A stretch of 64,000 bases of DNA, from NCBI RefSeq assembly GCF_003268885.1, contig NZ_QLSX01000001.1, forward strand, positions 526,659 to 590,658, read 5' to 3'. Shown here piece by piece: positions 34,464-43,927 of this stretch. Each line of letters starts with the position of its first letter. The stretch's first letter is position 1. The DNA is from Onishia taeanensis (GTDB lineage: Bacteria > Pseudomonadota > Gammaproteobacteria > Pseudomonadales > Halomonadaceae). Below the pieces are notes generated by a model that did not search any database, was not told the DNA's origin, and worked only from the letters and a program-made list of their open reading frames with translations. The position numbers were made by a program, and so were the translations under genes.

Positions 34464-35687
34464 ATGCAAAAGGATTCCAACAAGGGCTATATCGCACTAT
34501 TGGGCTGGAGCCTAAGCGCTGTAGAGGCCGCCGAAACCTTTGATCGCCGCTACGTGGTCGTGGCGCCGGATTGGGCCGAGGATTATTGCGAAAAGCACGA
34601 TATTCCCTACGTGTCCTGGAACTTCGAGCGCCTCAACGATCGTTCCATGGAGATCGCCGAGACCCTGAAAGGCATGGGCGTCGACGTCGCCATTCCGCTG
34701 TTCGAAGAGACCGTGGAATGGGCTGGTGCAATCAACTCCGTGCTGCTCGATAGTCCCCGCCTCTACGGCCAGTCGCTGCTACTGCGCGACAAGGCGCTGA
34801 TGAAGCGTCGCGCTCAGTTGGGTGGCATCCGCGTGGGCATCTTCGAGGAAGCGCACGACAAGGAAGACGTCATCCGCTTTTTGAAGCGCGTCAACCAGAC
34901 GCTGCTCAAGCTCGACGGCGACCCCAATGACCCGATCCACCTAAAGGCCTTCGACAAGGCCGGCTGCCTGGGGCATCGCGTGATCCGCACCCCGGATGAG
35001 GTCGATACAATTCCCGACGAGGAATTCCCGGTGCTGATGGAGTCGCACCTGGATGGTTGGGAATTCGCGGTCGAAGCCTGGATTCACAACGGCAAGATCG
35101 CCTTCCTCAACATTTCCGAGTACGTCACGCTTGGGTATTCGGTGTTCGTGCCGGCCTCTCCGGAACTCGAAAGGTATCGTGAGCAGATCACGACGCAGAT
35201 CGAGAAGCTGATCAAGGCCTTCGATATCGAGTTCGGTCTGATCCACCCGGAATACTTCGTCACCAACGATGGCGAGATGTACTTCGGCGAAGTCGCCTAT
35301 CGCCCACCGGGCTTCAAGGTCTTTGAGCTGCTCGAACGTGTCTACGGCTTCAACGCCTATCAGGCCTCGATGCTGGTCTTCGATCCCAAGACCACCGAAG
35401 AAGAAGTCAAGGCCTTCTTCCCGAAAGAAGTGGTCGATGCCGACGGCTTTGCCGGCTGCTTCGGTGTCTACCCGCGCCGCCGCGTGGTCAGCAAGCTGGA
35501 GATTCCCGAAGAGGTCGAAGACCATCCGTACTTCGAGTCTCACGAACTGACCGCTCCCATGGAAGAGACCGTCACCAAGCGTACCGCTTTCGGCACACAC
35601 TGGGGCCTGGTCTATTTCAAGGGCGACGAAGCTCAACGCATGAAGGATCTTCTCAAGCATATGGAAGACCTTGATTTCTATGTCTGA
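34464..35687 (+). CDS. ATP-grasp family enzyme of unknown substrate
   Basis: A 407-residue cytosolic protein with an ATP-grasp layout: a pre-ATP-grasp Rossmann-like N-terminus (8-100), a nucleotide-binding region with RDKALMKRR (K110) and K161 in HLKAFDKAG, then ESHLDGWEFAVEAW (E193, E200) and the metal-binding end GEMYFGEVAYRPPG (E276, R280). The usual E-x-N metal pair reads E-x-A here. About 120 residues follow the catalytic core. Members of the superfamily couple a carboxylate to an amine or thiol through an acyl-phosphate. The start at 34464 follows GGAAGAG; 34449 is an alternative. It is followed at 47 bp by a cysteine peptidase-like gene. I do not recognise a named family. Confidence 0.8.
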   Translation: MQKDSNKGYIALLGWSLSAVEAAETFDRRYVVVAPDWAEDYCEKHDIPYVSWNFERLNDRSMEIAETLKGMGVDVAIPLFEETVEWAGAINSVLLDSPRLYGQSLLLRDKALMKRRAQLGGIRVGIFEEAHDKEDVIRFLKRVNQTLLKLDGDPNDPIHLKAFDKAGCLGHRVIRTPDEVDTIPDEEFPVLMESHLDGWEFAVEAWIHNGKIAFLNISEYVTLGYSVFVPASPELERYREQITTQIEKLIKAFDIEFGLIHPEYFVTNDGEMYFGEVAYRPPGFKVFELLERVYGFNAYQASMLVFDPKTTEEEVKAFFPKEVVDADGFAGCFGVYPRRRVVSKLEIPEEVEDHPYFESHELTAPMEETVTKRTAFGTHWGLVYFKGDEAQRMKDLLKHMEDLDFYV

Positions 35688-35734
35688 TGTAGGGCGTCAT
35701 AGAAAGCATGCAAGCCTGATGACAAGGAGTCTGC

Positions 35735-37786
35735 GTGACATCGCCACGTGACACGACACCCCAAAGTGAGACGTCAGAGGCCAGCGAGAAACTCGCTGGC
35801 CTTTTGAAGAAATTCGACGACGCCATCACTTTGCTCAACAATGCGCGTGACTTCGCCAAGCCGAGCAAGCTTCCACGAGTGCTGGATACCGCTCGGCGGG
35901 TCATGTTGCAGGAGGGCGGCTGTGCAGCCATTGAGGCGCGCGGCCGCATTCTCGAAGAAGCCGGGATTTTTCTGGGGTCAGACTGGGAAACGCCTCAGCA
36001 TCTGGTCCCATCACTCACCACTCATGCGCTGACCAGCGCCGATCCCAACATGGTGGTGATCGAGTCGCTAAGCGAACTGCGACTGCTGGCCGTGGCCAAG
36101 GGTGATTACATTCACCCGCTCATATCCCTGGAACAGGCGCATCACTACCTGACCCAGACCATGGCGATCAACCTTCGGCTGTTGTTTGGCGAGCCCACCG
36201 AGGCCGAACGCGAAACTCAGGGCCGACTGGCCGAGGTGCCGCGTCACCTGTTTCGCCATTTGTCCGAACGCATCGGTTATGAACACATCATCGATCATTT
36301 GATCGAGGAAATCTGGCGGATACTTGAGCAGCGCCCGATCCAGGTCGAGCCCGTTAAGTCGATGATCACTCAGATCGCACTCTGCCAGGCCAACCCCGAT
36401 ATCGACCTTGGCGGCAGCGGCCAGGGCGCCGACCGACTGGTCAGCTCGCTGTTCGGTCCCACCCGGGCCTCCCGCGAGGATCCGGGACTCGATATCTATC
36501 GCGAGCGACTCTCCAGCATGGACGCCGCGGCTCTCCAGGGCGAGGCCACCGGCTTTGCACGGTCCATGCACGATACCGGCTTGGTCTCCGCCTATCATCC
36601 GGTGCTGCTGCGCCACCTGCTGGACTACAGCGACCACCTGCTAGCAGAGGCCATGGGCCTTTCCTCCACCGGGCGAGATTGCCTGCTGTGCTACCACGAA
36701 CTGGTCCACGCACTGATCCGCGGCGGTGTATATCCGGAAACCTCCCAGGCGGTCTACGGCCTGACCTTGACACTCGAGCGCGGCATTTTCTATCAACCCC
36801 CGGTGGCGCCGGCCATGTGGCGACAGCTGGGGCTGCCGCTCTCCGACTGGTCCGAGGCGCGCCTGAACCTCGCCTTTGGGGAAACCATCTCGCCCAAGGC
36901 AAGGCTACTGGAAGGCGTGCTGTGCATGCTGGGCTTGCCGCTGGGCGTCGGCCAGGGCAACAACCCGACCTGCCAATCGGCGCGAGCCCTCTCAATGTGG
37001 GCTTACAACGATCCGGACTACCTGCTACAGATGGTGGCCTGGGCCGCCCGCGATGACGATATCATCATGCACTTCGAGGGCATGCCGCTGTCTTCCATGG
37101 CCAGCCTCTCTGGCGTCGCTCAGACCCTGCCGATGGACCTAGACCCGGTATCACTGATCGTGGTGCCACACCTTGATCGCATCTATGCCGAAATGGGCCG
37201 TCGCTGCATCGGCCGCGAAGGCGACCCGCACCGCTGGGTCAACCCGGAATTCCATGGCTGGTGGTCCGGCCGTGGCTTTCGCATCAATGTCGACGTCGCG
37301 ACCGGGCAGCTAACGGAACTGGACGATTTCCTGCGCCATTTCTATGCAAGCTATCACCCCTACTACAACGGCAATCAGCCACTGATTCATCCTCAACCGG
37401 CCGGCATCGCCGTGACCGACACTGCGGCCCGCTTCATCGGCTGGCATGCGATCACCATCCTGCGCGCCAACCTCGATCCCAATGACGTGATGCGGGTCTA
37501 CTTCTTCAACCCCAATAACGACAGCGGTCAAGACTGGGGCGACGGCATCAAAGTCAGCACGGCAGACCACGGCGAACGCTTTGGTGAGTCCTCGTTGCCC
37601 TTCGAGCAGTTCGTCTCGCGCCTGTATATCTATCACTACGACCCACTGGAGCGCGGTGAGCTGGCCAAGATCACCCAAGAGGAGCTCGACCAGGTAACCG
37701 GCTACATCCATCGCAGCTGGGGCATGGATCGCATTCCCAAGGGCGAGCTACAGGCGAGCAGCGGACAGACCCCGCCAGAGAGCTAG
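35735..37786 (+). CDS. Large protein with papain-like cysteine peptidase signature, function unknown
   Basis: A 683-residue protein with no signal peptide or membrane segment. Residues 1-380 are mostly helical, without a family I know. The C-terminal part has a papain-like order of residues: Q408 then C413 in GQGNNPTCQSARALSMWA, H571 in GWHAITILR and N592 in YFFNPNND, followed by QDWG. This mirrors the Gln-Cys...His...Asn/Asp layout of papain-fold peptidases and transglutaminases. A further cluster, CLLCYHELVHAL (316-327), could bind metal. The start is a GTG after AAGGAG. The gene lies 47 bp after the ATP-grasp gene, surely one operon. The catalytic assignment is my inference from motif order and needs structural support. 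Confidence 0.7.
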   Translation: MTSPRDTTPQSETSEASEKLAGLLKKFDDAITLLNNARDFAKPSKLPRVLDTARRVMLQEGGCAAIEARGRILEEAGIFLGSDWETPQHLVPSLTTHALTSADPNMVVIESLSELRLLAVAKGDYIHPLISLEQAHHYLTQTMAINLRLLFGEPTEAERETQGRLAEVPRHLFRHLSERIGYEHIIDHLIEEIWRILEQRPIQVEPVKSMITQIALCQANPDIDLGGSGQGADRLVSSLFGPTRASREDPGLDIYRERLSSMDAAALQGEATGFARSMHDTGLVSAYHPVLLRHLLDYSDHLLAEAMGLSSTGRDCLLCYHELVHALIRGGVYPETSQAVYGLTLTLERGIFYQPPVAPAMWRQLGLPLSDWSEARLNLAFGETISPKARLLEGVLCMLGLPLGVGQGNNPTCQSARALSMWAYNDPDYLLQMVAWAARDDDIIMHFEGMPLSSMASLSGVAQTLPMDLDPVSLIVVPHLDRIYAEMGRRCIGREGDPHRWVNPEFHGWWSGRGFRINVDVATGQLTELDDFLRHFYASYHPYYNGNQPLIHPQPAGIAVTDTAARFIGWHAITILRANLDPNDVMRVYFFNPNNDSGQDWGDGIKVSTADHGERFGESSLPFEQFVSRLYIYHYDPLERGELAKITQEELDQVTGYIHRSWGMDRIPKGELQASSGQTPPES

Positions 37787-37829
37787 ACTGCGCTTCTTCG
37801 CCTCTCCCCTTCATGCATGCCAAGCATCT

Positions 37830-37862
37830 GACGGCCTGCGGGATTCTCTCCCGTAGGCCGTC
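37830..37862 (+). terminator. Stem-loop terminator after the ATP-grasp/peptidase operon
   Basis: GACGGCCTGCGGGA pairs with TCCCGTAGGCCGTC through 13 Watson-Crick pairs and one G-T pair, with a 5-nt loop. The following TTGCGTAT is a poor T-tract. It lies 44 bp after the operon and 50 bp before tlyA. Confidence 0.65.
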
Positions 37863-37911
37863 TTGCGTATAATCCCACCCCACTCCTTCCGCTCTTTCGG
37901 CCAGAGGCTCC

Positions 37912-38685
37912 ATGATCCGACTCGACCAGCTGCTCGTCGCCCAGGGCCTGGCGCGCTCCCGCTCACGCGCCCAGCGCCTGATCCGCCATGGCCGGGTCAG
38001 CCTGGCAGGCCATCCGCCCCTGACCAAACCTTCGGAAAAACTGCCGGAAGACAGCCCGCTGACGGTCGCCGATGACCCCGAAGAACGCTACGCTTCGCGG
38101 GCCGGGCTGAAGCTCGAGGCCTTGCTCGAGGCACGCGGCATGCGTCTCGACGGTAGGATAGTTCTGGATGTGGGCCAGTCGACCGGCGGGTTCACCGATT
38201 GCGCCCTGCACTTCGGTGCGGCCCATGTGATCGGTGTCGAGGTCGGCCACGACCAGCTCGACCCCAGGCTTCGCGAGGACCCGAGAGTCAGCTGCCTGGA
38301 AGGGCTCAACGCCCGCGCCATGACCGAGTCTCCCGAATTGCGCCAGGCCATGGCGGAGCATGCGCCCGACGGGCTGTCACTTGCCATCATGGATGTCTCC
38401 TTCATCTCCCAGACCTTGATTCTGCCCCAGCTGAGCCAACTGCTATCGCCCGGTGCTGAGCTGCTCTCGCTGGTCAAACCGCAATTCGAGGTTGGGCCCG
38501 GCAAGGTCAACGAGCGGGGCATCGTGACCGATGACGCCCTGCTGTCAGGCGTCGAGTCGCGTATCCGCGCCTGCTGCTCAGAGCATGGCTTCACGGTGCT
38601 TGGCTGGCAGGACAGCCCCATCAAAGGCGGCGACGGCAACCGCGAATTTCTGCTGCATGGCCGGCGTGACTACCGACGTGACTAA
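37912..38685 (+). CDS. tlyA: TlyA family rRNA methyltransferase/hemolysin
   Basis: A 257-residue protein with an S4 RNA-binding domain (residues 1-60, starting MIRLDQLLVAQGLARSRSRA) and an FtsJ-like SAM-dependent methyltransferase domain (SAM site LDVGQSTGGFTDCAL, then IMDVSFISQ and LVKPQFEVG). TlyA proteins 2'-O-methylate cytidines in rRNA; the older name hemolysin reflects a phenotype. The last residues RRDYRRD arise from a 12-bp duplication that includes the stop codon. It converges with the mechanosensitive channel gene. Confidence 0.93.
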   Translation: MIRLDQLLVAQGLARSRSRAQRLIRHGRVSLAGHPPLTKPSEKLPEDSPLTVADDPEERYASRAGLKLEALLEARGMRLDGRIVLDVGQSTGGFTDCALHFGAAHVIGVEVGHDQLDPRLREDPRVSCLEGLNARAMTESPELRQAMAEHAPDGLSLAIMDVSFISQTLILPQLSQLLSPGAELLSLVKPQFEVGPGKVNERGIVTDDALLSGVESRIRACCSEHGFTVLGWQDSPIKGGDGNREFLLHGRRDYRRD

Positions 38686-38688
38686 GGC
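38665..38688. repeat. 2 x 12 bp duplication spanning the tlyA stop codon
   Basis: CGTGACTA recurs at 38665 and 38677. The second copy supplies the TAA stop (38683-38685). Confidence 0.6.
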
Positions 38689-38725
38689 GACGCTAGTCAT
38701 CTTCTTCCGGCGCCTGAGCGTCGCC
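38686..38725. terminator. Stem-loop between convergent tlyA and mscK-like genes
   Basis: GGCGACGCT (38686-38694) pairs perfectly with AGCGTCGCC (38717-38725) across a 22-nt loop. There is no T-tract, so a role in termination of both genes is only probable. Confidence 0.45.
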
Positions 38726-38732
38726 TGCTCTG

Positions 38733-41700
38733 CTAGTCCTCGCCCTCTGGCCCATCATCCAAGGTGCCGCGGTCTTGCTTGCCGTGACGAGGCGCGCTAC
38801 CTGCCCGACTGGCGCGCTCGCTCTGGTGATCATCCCGCTTGTCGGCTTGCCTCTCGCGGACGGACAGCGCCCCCCACTCGATGGGCCCACCATTGGCATC
38901 ATGCAGGCGCACATCGAGCTGGTTGAAGGCGATGTCGACACCGTGCTCCTGGAAACGGGATGCGATCTCGACGTTGATTTCATCCGCCGCATGCAGCCGA
39001 TCGGTCAATGAATTGACGAAGATGCGCAGTTCGAAATCAAGCGTGCTGGCACCGTATTGCAGGAAGAACACCTGCGGCTCCGGGTCCTTGAGCACCCTGG
39101 CATTGCCCTTGGCCACCTCGCGCAGCAGGCGATGCACCAGCGCCAGATCCGAGCCATAGGCCACCCCATAGTTGAGCACCACCCGGGTGACGTTGTCGGA
39201 TAGCGACCAGTTGATCAACTGGTCGGTGACAAAGGTCTTGTTGGGAATGATGATCTCTTTGCGGTCGAAGTCCGTGACGGTAGTGGCACGAATACGAATG
39301 CGGCTGACGGTGCCATGTAGGTTGCCAAGGGTGATGGTGTCACCGATGCGCACCGGCCGTTCGAAGAGAATGATCAGCCCCGAAATGAAGTTGGCGAATA
39401 TTTCCTGGAGTCCGAACCCCAGGCCCACCCCCAAGGCAGCGACCAGCCACTGCAATTTGTCCCAGGTCACCCCGAGGGTTCCCAGCGCCATCACCACCCC
39501 ACCCCCGGCGATCACATAAGACAACAGCGAGGTGATCGCATAGGCACTGCCCTGCTTGAGCGCCAGCCGCGACAGCACCATCACCTCGAGCAGGCCGGGA
39601 AGGTTGCGCGCCAGCATCATCGTCAAGGCCACCGTCACCAGGGCGATGAAGACATCAGCTACGCTGATCCCCGCGGCAACGCCGCCTTCACCACTGCCAC
39701 CCGACTCTCCCGCCCATACCGCCACCTGATTCAGGTAACCCAGTACGCTTAGCAGATCGGCCCATATCAGATACAACAGCATCGCCAACCCCAGCACCAG
39801 GATGAGCTTGGATAGACGCAATGACTGCTGATTGACCTGATTCATGTCCAACGGAGGTTCCTCGACCACCTCCATTCCGCTTCCCGACTCATCGCGCTTC
39901 AGCGCCCGGCGACGCGCCAATGCACGCCGGTAAGCCAAGCGCCGCGCTGCCACCGCTAACCCCCGCACCACGGAGGCTTCGACCACGATCCATACTCCCA
40001 GCAGATAGAGCGTGATCACATAACGCGCCACCAAACTCAGGGCCGTGTACTCATACCCCAAGATGATCAGGCACATCAGCAGCAATGGCACCGCAGCCAG
40101 CGCCAGGCCAACCAGCAGGCGCAGCAACAGGACGCCGAAAAAAGGCGTGTGGGCGGCAATCAGCTTGCTCTGCACCACCGCCATGCCAGCGAGGCCCGAA
40201 AGCATCAGCAGCAAGGCCAACGGATACTGTGACAAGGCGATTTCTCCACCGCGCGCCACGCTCGAGATCATCAGCACCGGCACCAGCGACAGTCCCAGCC
40301 ACTGCAGCAGCCTGGAAAGCCGCTCCGCGTAGGCTGGTGGCCACAGGAAATGACGCGTCGCCACCCCATCGCGCACCAGCAACCGCCTCGCCCAGGCGAT
40401 ACTGCCCCAGGCCAGTGCCAGTTGAACCAGTGCCATGCCAAGCCGCGACGTCATGCCAACTTGCCCAATCAGTAGCACCAGGCCCAGCGACGCCAGCACT
40501 AGCGGGCCAGGGCTTGCCAGCAGCGCATTGAGCGCTATCGCCTTCGGGGTCAGGGCCTGGGTGTCATATTTGAGATGCCCGATCTTGTCGCTGAGCAGCA
40601 CCAGATGTCGCTTGATCGGAGGACGCAGCAGGAAGAGAACGACGGCGATCAATAGCGGCAGCAGCCCCACCAGACTTCCAAGCCCAGGCCACTGCAAGGA
40701 AAATGCCGAGCGCCACGCGCCGTGCACCCAGGTGTCGGCCAGCCGCGCCGGTATCTGACCCAGCCAGCCCAGGTCCAGCGGACGGCTATTGGCAACCCAG
40801 AACAGCTGTTCGTCGAGCGTCGTACGCAACTGCCTGCTAAGGGCCAGCAACTGCTGCTGATTGAGCTGCAAATCAATGGCCGCGCTCAGCTCCTCGCCAT
40901 AGGCTTGCTCTACTTGGTCGACCAACTCTCGCCGCGATCGATAAATCCCCTCCAGGGCAGTGATCAGCGCATCCGAGGGTTCGACCTTGGCCGCCGCCAG
41001 TTCCTCTTTTGCCAAGGCAGTGGTATCGCGAAGCGCCTCACGCTGGCGGCCCAGCTCGAACTGCTTGAGACGCAGGTCGGCGATGTCGTCCTGCAGATTG
41101 CGGCGCTGCTCGACCTGCGGCAGCAGGCGTCGCTGTTCGCGCAGGATGCGTGACAGCAGCAGGCTGCCGCGAATCGCGTCGATCTGTTCATTCAGGGTCC
41201 GCTGAAGCTGGCGCACGCGGTCGAGCTGACGGCGCACCTCTAGGCCGTCGCGAGCCAGGGTGTTGGAAAGCTCAGTGGCCTTTAATAGCTCGAGGCTCAA
41301 CTCGCGATTGACCTCTTGCGCCTGCTTGACCGCTGGGTGCTCGGTTTCGACCTGGGCACCGCCGGCCGCAGCCTCTTTGATGGCCTGCTCGGATTGGTCG
41401 CGCCGCTTGCGGTCGAGAACCGCCTGCAGCATGGCCAGATGGGCCTCCTGCTGGGCGATCTGCCGGTTGAGCTGGTCCTGGCGAAGCTGGGCGAGTTCGC
41501 GCAGACGAGAGTTGGCATTCAGCGCACTCTGCTGATAGCGCACGGTCAGATCCGCCAGACGCATCTCGGCGAGTCGCTGCAGCCGTTGAGGATTATCGGC
41601 CGGCACATCAGCCAGGTTTTCCAGGGCCTGGCGACTGCTCTCGAGTGTGCGCATCGCATCAGCGATGCTCTGCTGGGCGCGTTCGGGCAGCGTCTGGGTG

Positions 41701-42215
41701 TTGATCAGCTGCGTATTGACCTCGCTCAGGCGGTCCTGCTGTCCCTGCAGCGTATCCAGGGCATCCTGAAGACGAGCGGCTAGGTCAGTCGTCGCAAGCG
41801 AGTCGAGTGATTCCGGCGTCATGTCCGGCGCGGAAGAAAGATCGTGTTGCAGGGACTGTTTCAGTGTCTCGATATCTGCCGGGGAACTGGCAATCCGCTT
41901 CTCCAGTGTTGCCATATCGGCCTGCATATCCTGCAACTTGGAAAGCGTCTGCCGGGTTGACTTGAGCGCCTCCAGATCGCGCTGCGCGGCCTCATCAAGC
42001 GTCGCACCTTCCTGAGGCTCGAGGCCCTGAATGCGGGCATTCAAAGTCGCGATACTCGGCAAATCGGACGTCGAGGCGTCCTGCGCCAGTGCCGGTCCAG
42101 TCAAGGACAGCAGCAAGAGGAGCACCAACAGCGCCAACCACCCGACGTGGACGCCCCCCCGTGCCCAACGCGCCACATGCCCTAGCGCAATACCCTGCCC
42201 ATTCACTTGCCCCAC
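38733..42215 (-). CDS. Large mechanosensitive channel, MscK/KefA type
   Basis: A 1160-residue inner-membrane channel that opens under hypo-osmotic shock. Order: signal peptide (hydrophobic run WLALLVLLLLLSLTGPALA, cleavage before QDAS), about 420 residues of periplasmic coiled coil, a multi-helix MscS_TM region, and the MscS core at the C-terminus (pore helix region WLVAALGVGLGFGLQEIFANFISG, then ILFERPVRIGDTI). An acidic/basic tail of about 60 residues follows. I start at the GTG at 42215, seven bases after GGAGG; the ATG at 42323 has no ribosome-binding site. Such channels are expected in a halophile facing osmotic swings. Confidence 0.9.
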   Translation of the reverse strand: MGQVNGQGIALGHVARWARGGVHVGWLALLVLLLLLSLTGPALAQDASTSDLPSIATLNARIQGLEPQEGATLDEAAQRDLEALKSTRQTLSKLQDMQADMATLEKRIASSPADIETLKQSLQHDLSSAPDMTPESLDSLATTDLAARLQDALDTLQGQQDRLSEVNTQLINTQTLPERAQQSIADAMRTLESSRQALENLADVPADNPQRLQRLAEMRLADLTVRYQQSALNANSRLRELAQLRQDQLNRQIAQQEAHLAMLQAVLDRKRRDQSEQAIKEAAAGGAQVETEHPAVKQAQEVNRELSLELLKATELSNTLARDGLEVRRQLDRVRQLQRTLNEQIDAIRGSLLLSRILREQRRLLPQVEQRRNLQDDIADLRLKQFELGRQREALRDTTALAKEELAAAKVEPSDALITALEGIYRSRRELVDQVEQAYGEELSAAIDLQLNQQQLLALSRQLRTTLDEQLFWVANSRPLDLGWLGQIPARLADTWVHGAWRSAFSLQWPGLGSLVGLLPLLIAVVLFLLRPPIKRHLVLLSDKIGHLKYDTQALTPKAIALNALLASPGPLVLASLGLVLLIGQVGMTSRLGMALVQLALAWGSIAWARRLLVRDGVATRHFLWPPAYAERLSRLLQWLGLSLVPVLMISSVARGGEIALSQYPLALLLMLSGLAGMAVVQSKLIAAHTPFFGVLLLRLLVGLALAAVPLLLMCLIILGYEYTALSLVARYVITLYLLGVWIVVEASVVRGLAVAARRLAYRRALARRRALKRDESGSGMEVVEEPPLDMNQVNQQSLRLSKLILVLGLAMLLYLIWADLLSVLGYLNQVAVWAGESGGSGEGGVAAGISVADVFIALVTVALTMMLARNLPGLLEVMVLSRLALKQGSAYAITSLLSYVIAGGGVVMALGTLGVTWDKLQWLVAALGVGLGFGLQEIFANFISGLIILFERPVRIGDTITLGNLHGTVSRIRIRATTVTDFDRKEIIIPNKTFVTDQLINWSLSDNVTRVVLNYGVAYGSDLALVHRLLREVAKGNARVLKDPEPQVFFLQYGASTLDFELRIFVNSLTDRLHAADEINVEIASRFQEHGVDIAFNQLDVRLHDANGGPIEWGALSVRERQADKRDDHQSERASRAGSAPRHGKQDRGTLDDGPEGED

Positions 42216-42409
42216 CGCCCTTCCTCCGCATGTTCGCCCAACGTATATGCCGCCATTTCCCCAGCGGCGCCGGGACACGCCAACGAGCCACAATGATAGA
42301 CGGTACCCAGCGAATCCCTTCATATTCAGTGTCTACCGCGACGACGATCGCCACAACTCGGCGCGACCGCGACATATCGCCTCTTCTTCGCAAGGGAGAA
42401 CTCCGTTGC

Positions 42410-42445
42410 GAAAGTCGTTGTGAAAGTCGTTGAGAAAGTCACTGA
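42410..42445. repeat. 3 x 12 bp tandem repeat in the mscK/pldA control region
   Basis: GAAAGTCGTTGT, GAAAGTCGTTGA and GAAAGTCACTGA run head to tail, 27 bp upstream of the pldA -35 candidate. Confidence 0.9.
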
Positions 42446-42471
42446 AAACGCCCGAGAGATAACGAGAACGA

Positions 42472-42499
42472 TTGACTTGGCCTCACGTCATGGTAGAAA
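42472..42499 (+). promoter_or_regulatory. Sigma-70-like promoter of pldA
   Basis: TTGACT (42472-42477) and TAGAAA (42494-42499) are separated by 16 bases, 34 bp upstream of the start codon. Confidence 0.5.
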
Positions 42500-42533
42500 C
42501 AGGACTCGATAGGCGACCGACAGGAATCAGAAC

Positions 42534-43493
42534 ATGGCCATGCCCAAGCCACTCAAGGCGCTCGCCCTGGCCTTGTGCGCTAGCACACTGGCAAGCGAAG
42601 CCGTCGCACAGGACAGCGACACCGAGGGGCGAGCGACCAACCAGCCGCTGACTCAGGAAGAGATGACCGACCAGCTTTCTGCCCAGCGTGCCTTGGAAGA
42701 AGCCGAGCAGCGGCGCGAACTGGAGGAGGAATCCGAGAATAATCCCTTCGCGATTACCGCCTATCGCCGCAACTATCTGTTCCCCTGGAGCTACAACACC
42801 AACCCCAACCAGGAAGATTTCCGTTCGATCAGCGACTCGGAAGTGGGCAATGCCGAGGTCAAGTTCCAGTTCAGCGCCAAGTTCAAGCTAGCCGACAATG
42901 TATTCGGCAACAACGGAGACCTATACTTTGCCTACACCCAGCGCAGCTGGTGGCAGGCCTACAATTCGGAGGCCTCTTCCCCCTTCCGGGAAACCAACTT
43001 CGAGCCAGAATTCTTCGTCAGTTTTGACAACGACATGTCGATGCTGGGCTGGACCAACATTCAGAACCGCTTTGCATTCAATCACCAGTCCAACGGCCGC
43101 TCGGAGCCGCTGTCACGCAGCTGGAACCGGCTATATCTGGAAAGCATCTTCCAGAGCGGAGACTGGGTGGTCAGTGTAGCGCCCCATTGGCGCATCCCGG
43201 AGTCCGAAGAAGAAGACGACAACCCGGACATCGAGCGCTACATGGGGTATGGCGACATTACCGTGGCAAGGCGTCTAAATGACAACCACGAAGCCAGCCT
43301 GCTGGTGCGAGGCAATCCCGACGCCGGTCACATGGGCTATCAGTTCGACTATTCGCTGCCCCTCTCCGACAGCATGCGTTGGCATATCCAGTATTACCAC
43401 GGCTACGGCGAGAGCCTGGTCGACTATGACAACAATAACAATCGCCTTAGCATTGGCTTCAGCCTCAACTCTTTCTTCACCAATGCACGTTGA
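42534..43493 (+). CDS. pldA: Outer membrane phospholipase A
   Basis: A 319-residue outer-membrane beta-barrel hydrolase that removes acyl chains from phospholipids in the outer leaflet. It has a signal peptide (cleavage near VAQ, residue 26), a charged linker rich in E (residues 40-70) and the barrel. The active site is H184 and S186 in FNHQSNGRS with N198 in SWNR, the same spacing as H142, S144 and N156 of E. coli OmpLA. The C-terminal strand ends in SFFTNAR rather than an aromatic residue. The start follows AGGAA. With MlaA elsewhere in the window it serves outer-membrane lipid asymmetry. Confidence 0.93.
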   Translation: MAMPKPLKALALALCASTLASEAVAQDSDTEGRATNQPLTQEEMTDQLSAQRALEEAEQRRELEEESENNPFAITAYRRNYLFPWSYNTNPNQEDFRSISDSEVGNAEVKFQFSAKFKLADNVFGNNGDLYFAYTQRSWWQAYNSEASSPFRETNFEPEFFVSFDNDMSMLGWTNIQNRFAFNHQSNGRSEPLSRSWNRLYLESIFQSGDWVVSVAPHWRIPESEEEDDNPDIERYMGYGDITVARRLNDNHEASLLVRGNPDAGHMGYQFDYSLPLSDSMRWHIQYYHGYGESLVDYDNNNNRLSIGFSLNSFFTNAR

Positions 43494-43594
43494 ACATCAG
43501 CAAGGGCACCTCGGGCAGGCATGGCAAAGGGTGCTGTCCACGCTCCTAGGCTGCTATGCTGAACACGTTTCCCACCCGTCAAAGGAAGACTCGA

Positions 43595-43927
43595 ATGGCA
43601 AACCGTAAGCCCAACATCGATACCAGCACCGACCAGCTCAAGAGCGACCTTGAGCACCTGACCAACACGCTGGAGGAGCTCGTAAACGCCACAGCGGATG
43701 ACTCACGCAGCAATATCAAGGAGATGCGCGAGCGTGCCGAGCAACGCCTCAAAGACACCCGCGCTAATCTGGAAGCCCGAGGCGAACGGCTCTACAGCAA
43801 TGCCCGCGACAATGTGCGCGAACAGGCCGATGCATGCGACCAGTACGTCCACGATAACCCCTGGACCAGCATCGGCATCGGTGCCGGTGTCGGCGTCGTG
43901 ATCGGCATGCTGATCGGGCGGCGCTAA
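43595..43927 (+). CDS. YqjD/ElaB family (DUF883) membrane-anchored protein
   Basis: A 110-residue protein with a long amphipathic, highly charged helix (residues 10-80) and a C-terminal glycine-rich membrane anchor (GIGAGVGVVIGMLIGRR). YqjD and ElaB of E. coli bind ribosomes at the membrane in stationary phase. The start at 43595 follows AAAGGAAG. The stop overlaps the next start by one base (TAATG), forming a three-gene unit. Confidence 0.88.
   Translation: MANRKPNIDTSTDQLKSDLEHLTNTLEELVNATADDSRSNIKEMRERAEQRLKDTRANLEARGERLYSNARDNVREQADACDQYVHDNPWTSIGIGAGVGVVIGMLIGRR

Larger units (their letters stand above)
42216..42533. other. 318-bp divergent promoter region between mscK-like and pldA
   Basis: No gene is visible. 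It contains a 12-bp triplication (42410-42445) and a pldA promoter candidate (42472-42499). Confidence 0.6.
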
